Source: Paracoccaceae bacterium (GTDB lineage: Bacteria; Pseudomonadota; Alphaproteobacteria; Rhodobacterales; Rhodobacteraceae). From it: a stretch of 45,065 nt of DNA. The stretch lies in contig JAPORQ010000026.1 of assembly GCA_026710155.1 (NCBI GenBank), forward strand, positions 106,165 through 151,229, in the 5' to 3' direction. The position numbers were made by a program, and so were the translations under genes. Below the pieces are notes generated by a model. That model ran no database searches. It saw only the letters and a list, made by a program, of their open reading frames with translations, and was not told the origin of the DNA. Below, in pieces: positions 28,177-38,475 of the stretch (positions are counted from its first letter, which is position 1; each line of letters starts with the position of its first letter).

Positions 28177-28503
28177 TCAGTCCTCGATGGAACTATCAAT
28201 CCACTTTTTGATGGCGGGTTTGGGAAGTGCACCGGTCAGATTGCCGACAACCTCACCACCCTTGAATATGAACAGTGCAGGAATACCCCTGACACCAAGT
28301 CTTGATGGAGTGTCCATATTTTCCTCGATATCCACCTTGGCTATTGTCAGGTTGCCATTGTACTCGGCCGCCAATTCTTCCAGGACGGGACCTATTTGAC
28401 GACAGGGTCCACACCATTCAGCCCAAAAATCCACCAGAACGGGGCGTGGAGCATTGATTACATCGGCTTCAAAAGATTCGTCTGTTACATGGATTACACT
28501 CAT
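28177..28503 (-). CDS. trxA: thioredoxin
   Basis: This is the cytosolic disulfide reductase. The 108-residue protein has the active site W30-C31-G-P-C34 in FWAEWCGPCRQ and the cis-proline in RGIPALFIF. Length and start are typical. It follows addA by 23 bases on the same strand, and the addB-addA-trxA order is a familiar alphaproteobacterial arrangement. Confidence 0.97.
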   Translation of the reverse strand: MSVIHVTDESFEADVINAPRPVLVDFWAEWCGPCRQIGPVLEELAAEYNGNLTIAKVDIEENMDTPSRLGVRGIPALFIFKGGEVVGNLTGALPKPAIKKWIDSSIED

Positions 28504-28526
28504 TTTTCCTCCGGAATTTGGGGTGG

Positions 28527-31500
28527 TTAGATTTTGGATTGGGTATCTGCCATTGTAAATGCTCTTTTCAAGGCATTCAATGTCAATTCTTCTGTTAGTT
28601 TACTTAATTCTCCCGTCTGGGTCCACAAGATGGCAGTCTTGATTTTTTTGTCGGGATAAATTTTTTCGAGAGCTCTGTGATAGGCCCCCATTTGGCGTAA
28701 TAACCCTTCAGGTGTTTCATCCATATTGGTGGGTACCATCCTGTTGGTTTTGAAATCAACAGCCAGAACATGGTCATCGGCAATCACCAGACGGTCTATG
28801 TAACCAAAAATGGGTTTGTTGTCCAATTCAGGAATTTCGGCTGTAATGGCAACTTCCTCAAGATTGGTTTCGGAAGTATTGAAAAGGAATTCCAAATCAG
28901 GATTTTCCAATATGGCAATGCTGTTGGCAATCCATTCATTACGGTCTTTCGAGACAATATCAGGATGCTTCAATTCAATCAACTGCTTGCCCCTGATCTC
29001 CCATTCGGTCCTGGGAATGGTTGGGAGATGTTCCAGAAGAAGGTGAATCACAGTTCCCTTCAGCAATGCGGAATAACCTGTCGACTCGGCATCAAACTCA
29101 CCTGACACCACCTTGTCGCCACCTAGGTTGGACGGGGATTCAGATAGCCTGTCCGGAGATTTCCATTTGGGTCTCATTTCTACCCAGCTAGGCAAGGTGG
29201 CATCTTCACTCTTTTTTACTTCAGGTTCAAGATCAGGCATATCCGGCCAGTTTTCCGATATGAGCATGTAGCCATTTTTATTGGGCATGTCATCATTCAA
29301 GTCAGCACTGAAATCATGGGAGGTATCCCTCATTTTACTTGACATGACCCAGCAAACCATTTCGTACCAGTCCTTGATATCAAATTGTGTCGCCGGCATA
29401 TCCTTTCTGGTCTGAACACCACAAATGATCAATCTCGATTCGGCTCTTGTCAGGGCCACATAGAGAAGTCTCAGATATTCCTTCCAGTCTTCCGACTCCA
29501 ACTTTTCCAATCCAAGTTCAACAGGTTTGGTATACTCTGGTCTGGTTGACCACAAGGGGAAGTTGTCTTCATTGCAGAGAACAATCTTTTTGCCGGGATT
29601 TCGCAACCTTTTTGTGTCAGGCAATATGACAATCGGTGATTCAAGCCCCTTGGCCCCATGAACCGACATTACACGTATTTCGTCCCGCTGTTGTTCCAAT
29701 TGCCGCTTGATGTTTACTGCTTCCGGTTCCAACCACTCCAGAAACCCGGTCAATGAAGGGGTTTCGGAATTTTCATATTCAAGGGCCTGAACCAAAAGCA
29801 AGTCCAGGGCTTCCAGACAGGCATCACCAAGCCGGGCCACCAACAGTTTGCGGCCATCATGAACTGTTAAAATTGTTTCCAATAGTTCGTAGGGGGTTTC
29901 TTCCCCCACACGGGAAAGAAGATCCAACAATATTCCATGGGCACGGCCAAAGTGTTCGGAACTGTCCTTTCTTGTCTCCAATACTTCCCAGATGGAACCC
30001 GAACGGCCATGTGCCAAGCGAAAGATATCATCTTCGTTGAATCCAAAGAGGGGGGATTTCAAAACTGTCGCCAGGGACAGATCATCCTTGGGTACCGACA
30101 GGAACAACAGCAGGGCAAGCAAGTCATTTACCGATAGATCATCCGACAGGGTAATCCGGTCGGTTCCTGCCAGTGGCAGTTTGGCCTTTTTCAACTCCCT
30201 GATCAGGGACCGGTACACTTGGCCTCTGCTTTGGACCAGAATCAGAATGTCTCCCGGTCGCACAGGTCTTACCTTGCCTTCTTTGCTGGTGGGAACAAAA
30301 TCATCCCTGATCATTCTTTTTATTTTGCGAACAAGATTTTGGGCAAGAATTTCCTCCGGTTTCTTTTTGGGCTGGATGAAGCTAGGTAAATGCCAATCCT
30401 CATCTACCAAAGGCTCCCGCTTGGGTACAAGGGGCCATAATTCCACACAACCCGGCAGTTGGTCGAAATAAGCCTTGTGAGGTATGAAGCGGGTATAAAA
30501 CTGTTCATGGAAGAGTTGCAGGTATTCATCAACCAACCTCAGGATTTCATCCGAGGAACGGAAGGAAAATTCCAAATCCTCCTCAATGAATTTCCTGCCG
30601 CTTTTCTCAAATTTTTCCTTGAAATAATCCCGTCTTTCCCGGAACTTTTCCGGTGCCGCTCCCTGAAAGCCGAAAATGGACTGTTTTTCATCACCAACCG
30701 CAAACATTGTTCTGGCCAGGTTTCCCCTTTGACCGGCACCGGATGTGAATTCTTCTGCCAGAATGGAAACAATTTCCCATTGCTTGGTGTTTACATCCTG
30801 TGCCTCATCAACAAGAATATGATCAATCTCCTCATCAAGGCGGTAAAGGATCCATTGCGAAATATCCTGGTCGCTCAATATTCCCAACAACTTGGTCAGA
30901 AGGTCATCAAAGTCCAGCCAGGCATTTGTTATTTTCGTTTCCTTGTACACATCAAGGATTTTCCGTGCAAATTGATGGAGCAACAGGGTTTTTTGTGCAG
31001 CCAGGAAATTCTCCTCATTGGTTTTTGCCGTGGACAGGTGCAGGGCAAATTGCTCGATTGAGTGAGCCATTACCGGCCCGATCAATTTTTTGGTTGTCTT
31101 GGTGGGGAAACTACTTGGCGAATAGGGATTTTTAGAGGTAGGTCCGGTCAGAAAGAACTTGGTTAATTGCTGGGCTATGAGTATGGGATTCCCGCCATCC
31201 AATGCTTCCCTTAGCGCTTTACCCTTTGATTTCTCGGTTTTTGAACCAGCCTTCAGGAAAGACACCAGAAAATTGATTGATTTTTTGTGCTCTGGAGTTA
31301 TCGAATTGACGAAACTTGTCTCGTCCCAACCCTTCGTTACATCGAATTTCTTCCAGATGAACTCCCTGTCAGGTTCCCTCGTAAAACATTCCCTTTTGTC
31401 AAAGATATCCTTGGTAAATTGCTTAAGGCTTTCATAGTCCAGATATTTCGAAAGCTGCCTCACAACATCCCGGTCCGATTTCACCAGTTCGTTAAGCAAT

Positions 31501-31985
31501 TCGATCTGGATGTTTCTCGATTTGCGTTCATCAATCAGCTTGAATTGGGGTGAAACACCCGCTTCCAGAGGGAATTGTTTCAACAAGGCAGTGGCAAAGG
31601 AGTGGAAGGTCTGTATTTTCATGCCGCCAGGTGTTTCCAAGGCCTGGGCGAATAGGGTACGGGCGGAATCAAGCTTTTCTGGGGTTAGCGAACCCTCATC
31701 CTCACCCAGATCCAGAAGCCTGTCCCTGAGGTCTTCATTCGAAAGCATGGCCCAACCACCGAGGGTTTCACCAAGTCGATTAAGCATATTGGTTGCTGCT
31801 GCATTGGTAAAGGTAATACAAAGAATTCTTTGGGGGGATGTTCCAGCAAGCAACAAGCGGACCACACGGTTGGTCAACACCCGGGTCTTGCCAGAGCCGG
31901 CATTGGCCAGGACCCATGAGGATTCCAGCGGATTGGCAGCCAGTACCTGTGGCAGGGTGGCTTCATCAAACCGGTTTTTATTCAT
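28527..31985 (-). CDS. addA: double-strand break repair helicase AddA
   Basis: AddA is the helicase-nuclease subunit that, with AddB, resects broken DNA ends for RecA. The 1152-residue protein begins with a UvrD-type helicase: Walker A LANAGSGKTRVLTNR near 27-41, ILCITFTNAAA, HILVDEAQDVNT, AVGDEKQSIFGFQGA, MSVHGAKGLESPIV and YVALTRAESRL. The C-terminal PD-(D/E)xK nuclease shows GYIDRL and VLAVDFKTNR. The ATG at 31985 (or GTG at 31988) overlaps the end of addB, so the two are coupled. Confidence 0.95.
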   Translation of the reverse strand: MNKNRFDEATLPQVLAANPLESSWVLANAGSGKTRVLTNRVVRLLLAGTSPQRILCITFTNAAATNMLNRLGETLGGWAMLSNEDLRDRLLDLGEDEGSLTPEKLDSARTLFAQALETPGGMKIQTFHSFATALLKQFPLEAGVSPQFKLIDERKSRNIQIELLNELVKSDRDVVRQLSKYLDYESLKQFTKDIFDKRECFTREPDREFIWKKFDVTKGWDETSFVNSITPEHKKSINFLVSFLKAGSKTEKSKGKALREALDGGNPILIAQQLTKFFLTGPTSKNPYSPSSFPTKTTKKLIGPVMAHSIEQFALHLSTAKTNEENFLAAQKTLLLHQFARKILDVYKETKITNAWLDFDDLLTKLLGILSDQDISQWILYRLDEEIDHILVDEAQDVNTKQWEIVSILAEEFTSGAGQRGNLARTMFAVGDEKQSIFGFQGAAPEKFRERRDYFKEKFEKSGRKFIEEDLEFSFRSSDEILRLVDEYLQLFHEQFYTRFIPHKAYFDQLPGCVELWPLVPKREPLVDEDWHLPSFIQPKKKPEEILAQNLVRKIKRMIRDDFVPTSKEGKVRPVRPGDILILVQSRGQVYRSLIRELKKAKLPLAGTDRITLSDDLSVNDLLALLLFLSVPKDDLSLATVLKSPLFGFNEDDIFRLAHGRSGSIWEVLETRKDSSEHFGRAHGILLDLLSRVGEETPYELLETILTVHDGRKLLVARLGDACLEALDLLLVQALEYENSETPSLTGFLEWLEPEAVNIKRQLEQQRDEIRVMSVHGAKGLESPIVILPDTKRLRNPGKKIVLCNEDNFPLWSTRPEYTKPVELGLEKLESEDWKEYLRLLYVALTRAESRLIICGVQTRKDMPATQFDIKDWYEMVCWVMSSKMRDTSHDFSADLNDDMPNKNGYMLISENWPDMPDLEPEVKKSEDATLPSWVEMRPKWKSPDRLSESPSNLGGDKVVSGEFDAESTGYSALLKGTVIHLLLEHLPTIPRTEWEIRGKQLIELKHPDIVSKDRNEWIANSIAILENPDLEFLFNTSETNLEEVAITAEIPELDNKPIFGYIDRLVIADDHVLAVDFKTNRMVPTNMDETPEGLLRQMGAYHRALEKIYPDKKIKTAILWTQTGELSKLTEELTLNALKRAFTMADTQSKI

Positions 31986-34938
31986 CACCCACCTGTTCCA
32001 ATAGCGGCTTGTCTATATCTTCCCATTCGCCAAACCGGGCAAGATGGTCGTAATCATTGGATTGGGTTCCCACGCCTCCATAACGGCGGGAGATATATCC
32101 GATGGCGGGGTTCTGGTAAAGTTCGACAAGGTCCTGAAAATTCTTCCAATCATCAAGGAAGGCGTCATGACCGGAAGTATCCCAACGCCCCACCTCCTTC
32201 ATTTCCACATTTCGTCCAATGCCGATATATGCTGCCTTCGAAACGGTACCATTATCCCCTTCGGTAAAGGCTCCCTTTTCAAACATGATGGTTTGGAGGG
32301 GTATTTGCTTTTCATAGAAGCCAATTTCCTTGGGACTGGGTATTGCACCGGATTTGTAATCGAAAAGATGCCATTCGTTTTTGGAATTGTTGACCAAATC
32401 TATCCGGTCACATTTTGCCGTGAGGGTGAAGTCCAGATGCTCAAAGTGATAGGTTCCCAATTCCTCAAGTATCTCCGGTTCTGCCTTGAGGCGTAAAGAT
32501 TGTTCAATTTTCAAAAGTTCTTTTGCGTTATGTTCCAGAGTTGACAACCAGACTTCTTCAACGACCGGAAGTGTACCGGTATTGGACAGAACCTCCATGG
32601 CAATATCCATCAGGTTTGCGATTTCAGCCTCTTCCTTATTGTCATCAAAGACGGCTACAAACCGCTCCATGATTTCATGAAGCTTGATGCCCCTCAACAG
32701 GTAACTGGGTTCCACTTTCAGCCGATAGACCGGTTTGAGCTTAAGGATGTTCCTGGCATAAATGGCATATGGATCGGTAATCAGGGTCCTTACCGCCGTG
32801 GCGCTGATCTTTTTCGGACGGGATAGCAGTGGCGGGGCTGGTTGTGGGCGTGGATAGGATTTTTGCGGTTTTACTGGCTTTTCGGACCTTTCAGCCAGGT
32901 GTAGCCATTTGTCTCCACGGACCCTCATGTTTTCAAGGGCTGAGATACCGTCGGGATCAAGTCCAGCCAGCAAATTGGTCAAACGGCTGAGCCATCTTGA
33001 AGGGGTTGTTGGATCCCCGTCACCCAAGATGCTCCTGGAAAGTATGACTTCCTTGCCGGAAACAATCTGTTGAAAGTCATGTGCCATCAATCCGATACGT
33101 GCCTCGGGCAAATTCAATCCCATCTGGCTACGCAGGTTGCGATTCAACCAGGGATCCTGTCCGGAGAATATGGGCCAAGTGCCTTCATTCATTCCCCCTG
33201 CAATCAATATGTCCGGCGATTGCATACGGGCATCCTCGGTATTCCAGAAATACAGGTTTGGAGTTATTTCATCATCGCTCGGTACCTTTATTTCACCGGC
33301 AAGTCCAAAAAACAGCTCGGTATATTCCCTGGAAGTGATTGTACCAGATATGTTGGATACCCTTCTAATACTGCTGAAAAGGCTGTTTACCCTCTCAGTG
33401 GCCTGGTCATCGTTATCAAATAACAATGCCGATTGACCTTCTGGACCATTTGCCAAATTTGTTGCGGCTGATTTGTGGAGGTCAACAAACTCTTCCAATG
33501 TACCTTCGGTGGTTTGCTCCAGTTCTGCCAAATTAGATTGAAACCATCTTAGCCAATCGATTTCATCCTTTCCCTGCCTGTTTGCCAGCCAGCTTTCCGT
33601 CTGCTTCATGGGATCGTATTCAGGGCCTTTGGAACGAATGTAAAACTCCAGGTCTGAGGTCAAGCGCTTGTGGCTTTCATGATCTGGGCCTGAATTGGCA
33701 AGGGGATGTTTCAACAATGCAATAAACTCTTCGGGATTGGCCTCCTTGCCCATTAAATTCGCAATGGTTTGCAGGAAATTGCCATGAGGAGTCTGTAGCA
33801 AATTGTCAGCTCTGGAGTTGCGGGGATTGATTTCCCACTTTCTGAGAGTTGCCTTAACCCTCCTTATCAGGTTTCTGTCAGGTGTAACCAGTGCAGCAGT
33901 CTTGCTATCCCCCAAAGCCTTTTTCAACTGCAAGGCTATGGTGACTGCTTCAATCCTTGGGGTAGGAGCTTCGACAAGGGTCAAGCCTTCCGTGGCCTCC
34001 ATCAGATTGGCAAGTTTTGGTCCCTCCGATTGCCATTGGTTGGTAACCGGAGCAGGGCGCAAGGCAAGGGAAATAAGGGACTTTCGGGGGTGGTTCCTCA
34101 CAATATTTCCGGTCCAGTGCGGAATATCCGCTGGAAATATACCCAGTTTGATGGCAAGATGGTATAATCGGTACTGTGGATGGTCGACCTGGGGTGATTT
34201 GCTTTCCATTCTTTCCCAAACAGTTGTCGGAAGGTCAAAATCAAGGCAGGGAAGAACCAAGCCTCCCTGAGGCAAGAATGCCACTTTTTGCATGAAGTAT
34301 TGGGTTGCTCCAACCGATCCGGTAGAACCGGCCACAATCACGGGGTGATCAGGAGGATTGGTTTCCCAACTTGAAACCAGGGCCTCGATGACCAACCTCA
34401 GCCGTGCTTCCTCACTTGGTGTATCCGAGGTTTTGACAAACCCGGTCAGGATTTCCAGGAATTTAAGGCTCTCTTTCCAATGGGAAGACAAGTTGGTTTG
34501 ATCGACAGCCTTCAATTCATCAGGACCGATATTTTCCTCGTTGAGTTCCTGTAACAAGGATTCCAGTGTTTTGGTAAGCTCATATTGGGCCAGATGGGAT
34601 GCAAACCTATGGTCCTGTTCAAGTAATTTCTTGACGAACTGCATCAATTCCAAGCGTATGTGGAGAGTTGATGCTGGCAGGGGTATTTCTGGAAACCTTG
34701 CATCCCTTTTCAAATCTGTAAGCAGGTACAGTTTGGGAAGAAAAACATTCTTGTGCTCAATGAATCTGGCAATCACGGACTGTCTCAGGCTATTTGTGGT
34801 CAGGTAAATTTCCACTCTGGACATATCCTCGGGCTTGGCATTCTTCATCCTGGCAAGCAGGCCATCAACAAAGACCTTGGCAAAGTCACATCCCGGATGA
34901 ACGGCAAATACCCTTGGAGTGTTTTCTGAAGTGAACAT
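31978..34938 (-). CDS. addB: double-strand break repair protein AddB
   Basis: AddB is the partner of AddA. The 986-residue protein is of the alphaproteobacterial type, without a convincing Walker A motif, and ends in a nuclease domain with KLHEIMERF, LTAKCDRIDLV, LFDYKSGAIPSPKEI and KQIPLQTIM. Family signatures in the middle include GGMNEGTWP and ATAVRTLITDPYAIYARNIL. It overlaps addA at its end and starts 124 bases after murU. Confidence 0.93.
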   Translation of the reverse strand: MFTSENTPRVFAVHPGCDFAKVFVDGLLARMKNAKPEDMSRVEIYLTTNSLRQSVIARFIEHKNVFLPKLYLLTDLKRDARFPEIPLPASTLHIRLELMQFVKKLLEQDHRFASHLAQYELTKTLESLLQELNEENIGPDELKAVDQTNLSSHWKESLKFLEILTGFVKTSDTPSEEARLRLVIEALVSSWETNPPDHPVIVAGSTGSVGATQYFMQKVAFLPQGGLVLPCLDFDLPTTVWERMESKSPQVDHPQYRLYHLAIKLGIFPADIPHWTGNIVRNHPRKSLISLALRPAPVTNQWQSEGPKLANLMEATEGLTLVEAPTPRIEAVTIALQLKKALGDSKTAALVTPDRNLIRRVKATLRKWEINPRNSRADNLLQTPHGNFLQTIANLMGKEANPEEFIALLKHPLANSGPDHESHKRLTSDLEFYIRSKGPEYDPMKQTESWLANRQGKDEIDWLRWFQSNLAELEQTTEGTLEEFVDLHKSAATNLANGPEGQSALLFDNDDQATERVNSLFSSIRRVSNISGTITSREYTELFFGLAGEIKVPSDDEITPNLYFWNTEDARMQSPDILIAGGMNEGTWPIFSGQDPWLNRNLRSQMGLNLPEARIGLMAHDFQQIVSGKEVILSRSILGDGDPTTPSRWLSRLTNLLAGLDPDGISALENMRVRGDKWLHLAERSEKPVKPQKSYPRPQPAPPLLSRPKKISATAVRTLITDPYAIYARNILKLKPVYRLKVEPSYLLRGIKLHEIMERFVAVFDDNKEEAEIANLMDIAMEVLSNTGTLPVVEEVWLSTLEHNAKELLKIEQSLRLKAEPEILEELGTYHFEHLDFTLTAKCDRIDLVNNSKNEWHLFDYKSGAIPSPKEIGFYEKQIPLQTIMFEKGAFTEGDNGTVSKAAYIGIGRNVEMKEVGRWDTSGHDAFLDDWKNFQDLVELYQNPAIGYISRRYGGVGTQSNDYDHLARFGEWEDIDKPLLEQVGDE

Positions 34939-35062
34939 TTAGGCTGAAATCGGGGTTAAGCAGATGGGCATGAATTTGGTATGAAGTGATTTGAGGCAAA
35001 TTTGTACATATTAAAGAAGCAAGATTTTGATCAATTCCCATGGAATCAAAGTCCATTCGATT

Positions 35063-35731
35063 TCATAATATCTTTCGAATTGTTTCAATACCATGAGGCG
35101 TATCAATTACTGCCCATTTTCCATCATAAAGCAATCCCTTAATTCTTTTTTTGTGGATTAACCGATCCCAGATTGCATTAAGGGAAAACACACTTCCGAA
35201 CTCACTGTCGATCACCGAAGGATTGATTAGCTGGGCTCCTAGGTAAACCAGCCCGGTGTCTTGACCTGACCTTCTTATTAGATGGCCCCCGGTATCGATG
35301 ACAAAATCACCCCTGCCTTTATATCCAAAGGCATTTTTCCTAATGCCCAAAACCAAAAGGGCATCCATTTCCTGGCCATTCCAGTAATCGGCAAGCAGTG
35401 ACAGTGGATTTTTATCAAACCAGTAATTATCGGAATTCAAGGTAAATACCGGTTCTGTACCGAGATGAGGAAGGGCATTGAGCAAGCCACCACCTGTATC
35501 CAGTATGTCCGGCTCTTCGATGATTACCCTGATCGAGGAATGTGAAGCCAGATGATCCACAATCCTGTGGCTGAGATAATGGGCATTGACAACAATGTTG
35601 GAGACGCCAGCCTCTCTGGTCACGTCCAGAGCATGGTCCAGTAGGGTCGTATTGCCAACCTTGATCAAGGGCTTGGGCTTGTCCTTGACCAAATTTCCCA
35701 AACGGGTTCCAAAACCCGCCGCGAAAATCAT
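35063..35731 (-). CDS. murU: N-acetylmuramate 1-phosphate uridylyltransferase
   Basis: MurU makes UDP-MurNAc from the MurNAc-1-phosphate produced by AmgK, bypassing de novo synthesis during cell-wall recycling. The 222-residue nucleotidyltransferase starts MIFAAGFGTRLG, with KPKPLIKVGN, LDTGGGLLNALP and NSDNYWF for the metal and nucleotide site. The upstream frame is closed by the amgK stop 18 bases before the ATG, so the N-terminus is short but complete. It directly follows amgK. Confidence 0.88.
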   Translation of the reverse strand: MIFAAGFGTRLGNLVKDKPKPLIKVGNTTLLDHALDVTREAGVSNIVVNAHYLSHRIVDHLASHSSIRVIIEEPDILDTGGGLLNALPHLGTEPVFTLNSDNYWFDKNPLSLLADYWNGQEMDALLVLGIRKNAFGYKGRGDFVIDTGGHLIRRSGQDTGLVYLGAQLINPSVIDSEFGSVFSLNAIWDRLIHKKRIKGLLYDGKWAVIDTPHGIETIRKIL

Positions 35732-35749
35732 TGCCGAATGTGGTTTGAT

Positions 35750-36739
35750 TTAAGCACTCCTCAATTTGTCAAGGTTTTCCGGAGTAGGTGGTGGCAGGTT
35801 GTTCATGATAAACGAAGTCAGGTCGGGCAAGCCGGCAGTTTCCAGATCCCCCATGAGATAATCCCAGACACGGGGAATATAATCCAGATACCAGGATTTT
35901 GAATCCCGAATGGACAGGCGGGCAAATACGCCCAGAATCCTCAGGTTTCTCTGGATGCCTGAAATCACCATCCCCTTCTTGACCATGGCAATAGAATCGC
36001 CTGTAAGTTCGGAATACCTGTTCAAAAGATCATCTTTCAAAGTGGTGGAAATTTCCCGGCGGGCATCCTCCAGAAGGGACACAAGATCATAGGATGATTG
36101 GCCAATTGAACCATCCTGAAAATCAATCAATCCTACTCTTTTGTGATCAGACCGCTCTGGTAACCAGAGAAGGTTTTCGGCATGGTAATCCCTGTGAATG
36201 AATATTTGCCTATCGTTCAAACCGGCAATGACTCCCGCGACCAAATCTCTCAGCCGTTTAATCTCCCTGTCGTTGACCTCAACTCCCGCAATATATCGGG
36301 TATACCATGTGAGTGACAGGGCCGAAAGTTCGCCCTGGATTTCAGGTGTGTAGGTTGGGACATGTGGAGGAGGAACCTTCTGTCTTAGTGCAACCAGTAT
36401 TTCCAGTGCAACCTGATAGATTTCGTATTCCATTTCGGGTTGCCTGATGAGGAGAGAACTGAACAGGTCATCCCCCAGGTCTTCTATGATCAGGAATCCT
36501 CCAGCGGTGTCTTTGGCCAGGATTTTGGGAGAACTGAAACCCTGTTCAATCAGGTAATCGGAAATTTCGATAAATGGATCGAGGGGTCCACAGCAATCTA
36601 TGGGAGCATCCATCAGCACTGCCGTTTTGTTGCTGGAAGAAAGCCGGAAATACTTTCTAGGGGAGGCATCCCCGGCCAGATTGACAATTTCCCAATTGTT
36701 CCAACCTTTTTCCTCCAGAAAACATCTTCTTTCCAGCAT
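35750..36739 (-). CDS. amgK: N-acetylmuramate/N-acetylglucosamine kinase
   Basis: AmgK phosphorylates the anomeric hydroxyl of MurNAc or GlcNAc in cell-wall recycling. It has the aminoglycoside-phosphotransferase fold: GDASPRKYFRL near the N-terminus, LIIEDLGDDLF, the catalytic loop FIHRDYHAENLLWL and metal-binding IDFQDGSIG. The ATG at 36739 gives 329 residues; a TTG at 36751 would overlap tsaE by eight bases and add four. The amgK-murU pair beside tsaE supports the specific name over a general phosphotransferase. Confidence 0.87.
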   Translation of the reverse strand: MLERRCFLEEKGWNNWEIVNLAGDASPRKYFRLSSSNKTAVLMDAPIDCCGPLDPFIEISDYLIEQGFSSPKILAKDTAGGFLIIEDLGDDLFSSLLIRQPEMEYEIYQVALEILVALRQKVPPPHVPTYTPEIQGELSALSLTWYTRYIAGVEVNDREIKRLRDLVAGVIAGLNDRQIFIHRDYHAENLLWLPERSDHKRVGLIDFQDGSIGQSSYDLVSLLEDARREISTTLKDDLLNRYSELTGDSIAMVKKGMVISGIQRNLRILGVFARLSIRDSKSWYLDYIPRVWDYLMGDLETAGLPDLTSFIMNNLPPPTPENLDKLRSA

Positions 36740-36743
36740 TCGA

Positions 36744-37217
36744 TTATTCAAGAGCCCTCGCTATTCCATAGGCATATTTTGAATTTTTGGTCATAAAGGT
36801 CAAGCGTCTTCCGGATTTTAAGCTAGATATTGGTTCAAAGGAGATTTCAATGTGATTGTCGGGAGTAAACCGGCCCAATTTCTCACCCCATTCAATAATG
36901 CATAGAGAGGTATCAAAGGCTTCTTCCAAACCAAGTTCGACTATTTCAAGTTCCGATTCAATTCTGTAAAGGTCAACATGCCAGATTTCAAATTCTTCAG
37001 TTTCATAGCTCTGTACAAGGGTAAAGGTTGGGGAAGGAATGTCTTCCTTCCTACCTGATTTGGCCAAAAGCGAGGAAATGATGGCTCTGGCAAAAACTGA
37101 TTTACCAGCCCCGATAGGCCCATTCAACAGCAATACCATACCCGCTTCCAAATATGGTACTAGCTGTATCGCCATTTCCTGGGTGTGTGATTCAGATTCA
37201 GATACAAGCGGTGTCAT
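36744..37217 (-). CDS. tsaE: t6A biosynthesis ATPase TsaE
   Basis: TsaE is the ATPase that works with TsaB and TsaD to make N6-threonylcarbamoyl-adenosine on tRNAs reading ANN codons. The 157-residue protein has Walker A GPIGAGKSVFA near 33-43, SPTFTLVQSYE, WHVDLYRIE and IIEWGEKL. It leads the tsaE-amgK-murU-addB-addA-trxA run. tsaD is also in this window, 5 kb away. Confidence 0.94.
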   Translation of the reverse strand: MTPLVSESESHTQEMAIQLVPYLEAGMVLLLNGPIGAGKSVFARAIISSLLAKSGRKEDIPSPTFTLVQSYETEEFEIWHVDLYRIESELEIVELGLEEAFDTSLCIIEWGEKLGRFTPDNHIEISFEPISSLKSGRRLTFMTKNSKYAYGIARALE

Positions 37218-37290
37218 AAAGCCATTGGATCATGCATGTATTTTCAATTTATACTCTGGTAAATCCCTGCTATTTTACCCTTGATGACAA

Positions 37291-38271
37291 TTATCCCCGA
37301 TCATGAGGTACGAACCAATCAATTTCTGGTGTAATGGGGACAATACAGGTCGGGTTGATGGTATGATGGCTTTGATAGTAATGTCGACGGGCATGGGTAA
37401 TATTGACAGTTTCACCTATACCCGGCCATTGAAAAAGATCACGGGAATAAGCCCATAAATTCGGATAATCGACAATTCGCTTTAGCGAACATTTGAAATG
37501 ACCGGCATAGATACTATCAAACCGATACAGTGTTGGGAATAGTCTCCAATCTGCTTCAGTAGGTTGTTCTCCGATTAAAAAACGCTTGTTTGCAAGTTGC
37601 TCATTCAGCCAATCCAAGGTTTCAAACAAGGGATAGACCGCTTTCTTATAGGCATCCTGTTTTGTGGCAAAACCCGCTTTGTAAACTCCGTTATTGACTG
37701 TGCTGTAAATTCGTTCATTAATCTTGTCAATTTCCTGACGATGTGGTTCCGGATAATAGTCCCCCTCCTTTGCCCCAATACCATCAAAGGCACTGTTCAA
37801 CATCCGAATGATTTCCGAAGATTCATTGGACACGATTGTGTCAGTATTCCTATCCCATAGTATTGGTACGGTTACACGTCCGGTATATTCGGGATCGGCT
37901 CTGGTGTAGATTTGATGAGCAAATTCAAAGTCAAAGAGGTGATCACCAACAATTCCTTCATCATCAATTTGGAAGGTCCAGCCGTTTTCAGCCATATACC
38001 AATGGACAAATGAAACGCCAATATGATCTTCAAGCCCTTTCAACTTGCGATAAATCAGGACCCGATGCACCCAGGGACAGGCATAGCTGGCATAAAGGTG
38101 ATAACGACCGGGTTCTGCCTTGAATCCCCCCTGACCACTTGGCCCTACGGATCCATCCTTCGTGATCCAGTTTCGGAATTGAGATTCACTCCGAACAAAT
38201 TTGCCACCAGTAGATTTGGTGTCACACCATTGATCAAACCAATCGCCATCAACCAATCTTCCCATGAACAT
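37291..38271 (-). CDS. yqjG: glutathionyl-hydroquinone reductase
   Basis: This 326-residue Xi-class glutathione transferase reduces glutathionyl-hydroquinones. The N-terminal thioredoxin-like domain has the active-site motif YASYACPWVHR with C65, followed by SFVHWYMAENGWTF, PILWD and NESSEIIRM. The C-terminal helical domain includes FLIGEQPTEADWRLFPTLYRFD. The family is ECM4/YqjG-like. It is separated from tsaE by 73 bases and looks like an independent gene. Confidence 0.92.
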   Translation of the reverse strand: MFMGRLVDGDWFDQWCDTKSTGGKFVRSESQFRNWITKDGSVGPSGQGGFKAEPGRYHLYASYACPWVHRVLIYRKLKGLEDHIGVSFVHWYMAENGWTFQIDDEGIVGDHLFDFEFAHQIYTRADPEYTGRVTVPILWDRNTDTIVSNESSEIIRMLNSAFDGIGAKEGDYYPEPHRQEIDKINERIYSTVNNGVYKAGFATKQDAYKKAVYPLFETLDWLNEQLANKRFLIGEQPTEADWRLFPTLYRFDSIYAGHFKCSLKRIVDYPNLWAYSRDLFQWPGIGETVNITHARRHYYQSHHTINPTCIVPITPEIDWFVPHDRG

Positions 38272-38475
38272 TCCTTATTTTTACATTAAAGCACAACACT
38301 TAATGCTTCCAGACAACTTGCTGCAGTTAAAAGGTGCTTTTCAGATAAATCAAATTATTGTTGATATTGACCCATTTATTAGGGTAATCAAATAAGACAA
38401 AAATATATACCCTATATCAATTTCCTTTAAAAAGGTTCATAATTATTCTATATCATTGCTTTAGATGAGGTTTCA

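Noticed and set aside
33803-34270. 155-codon frame opposite addB
   Set aside because: It is a shadow of the addB reading frame with no independent support.
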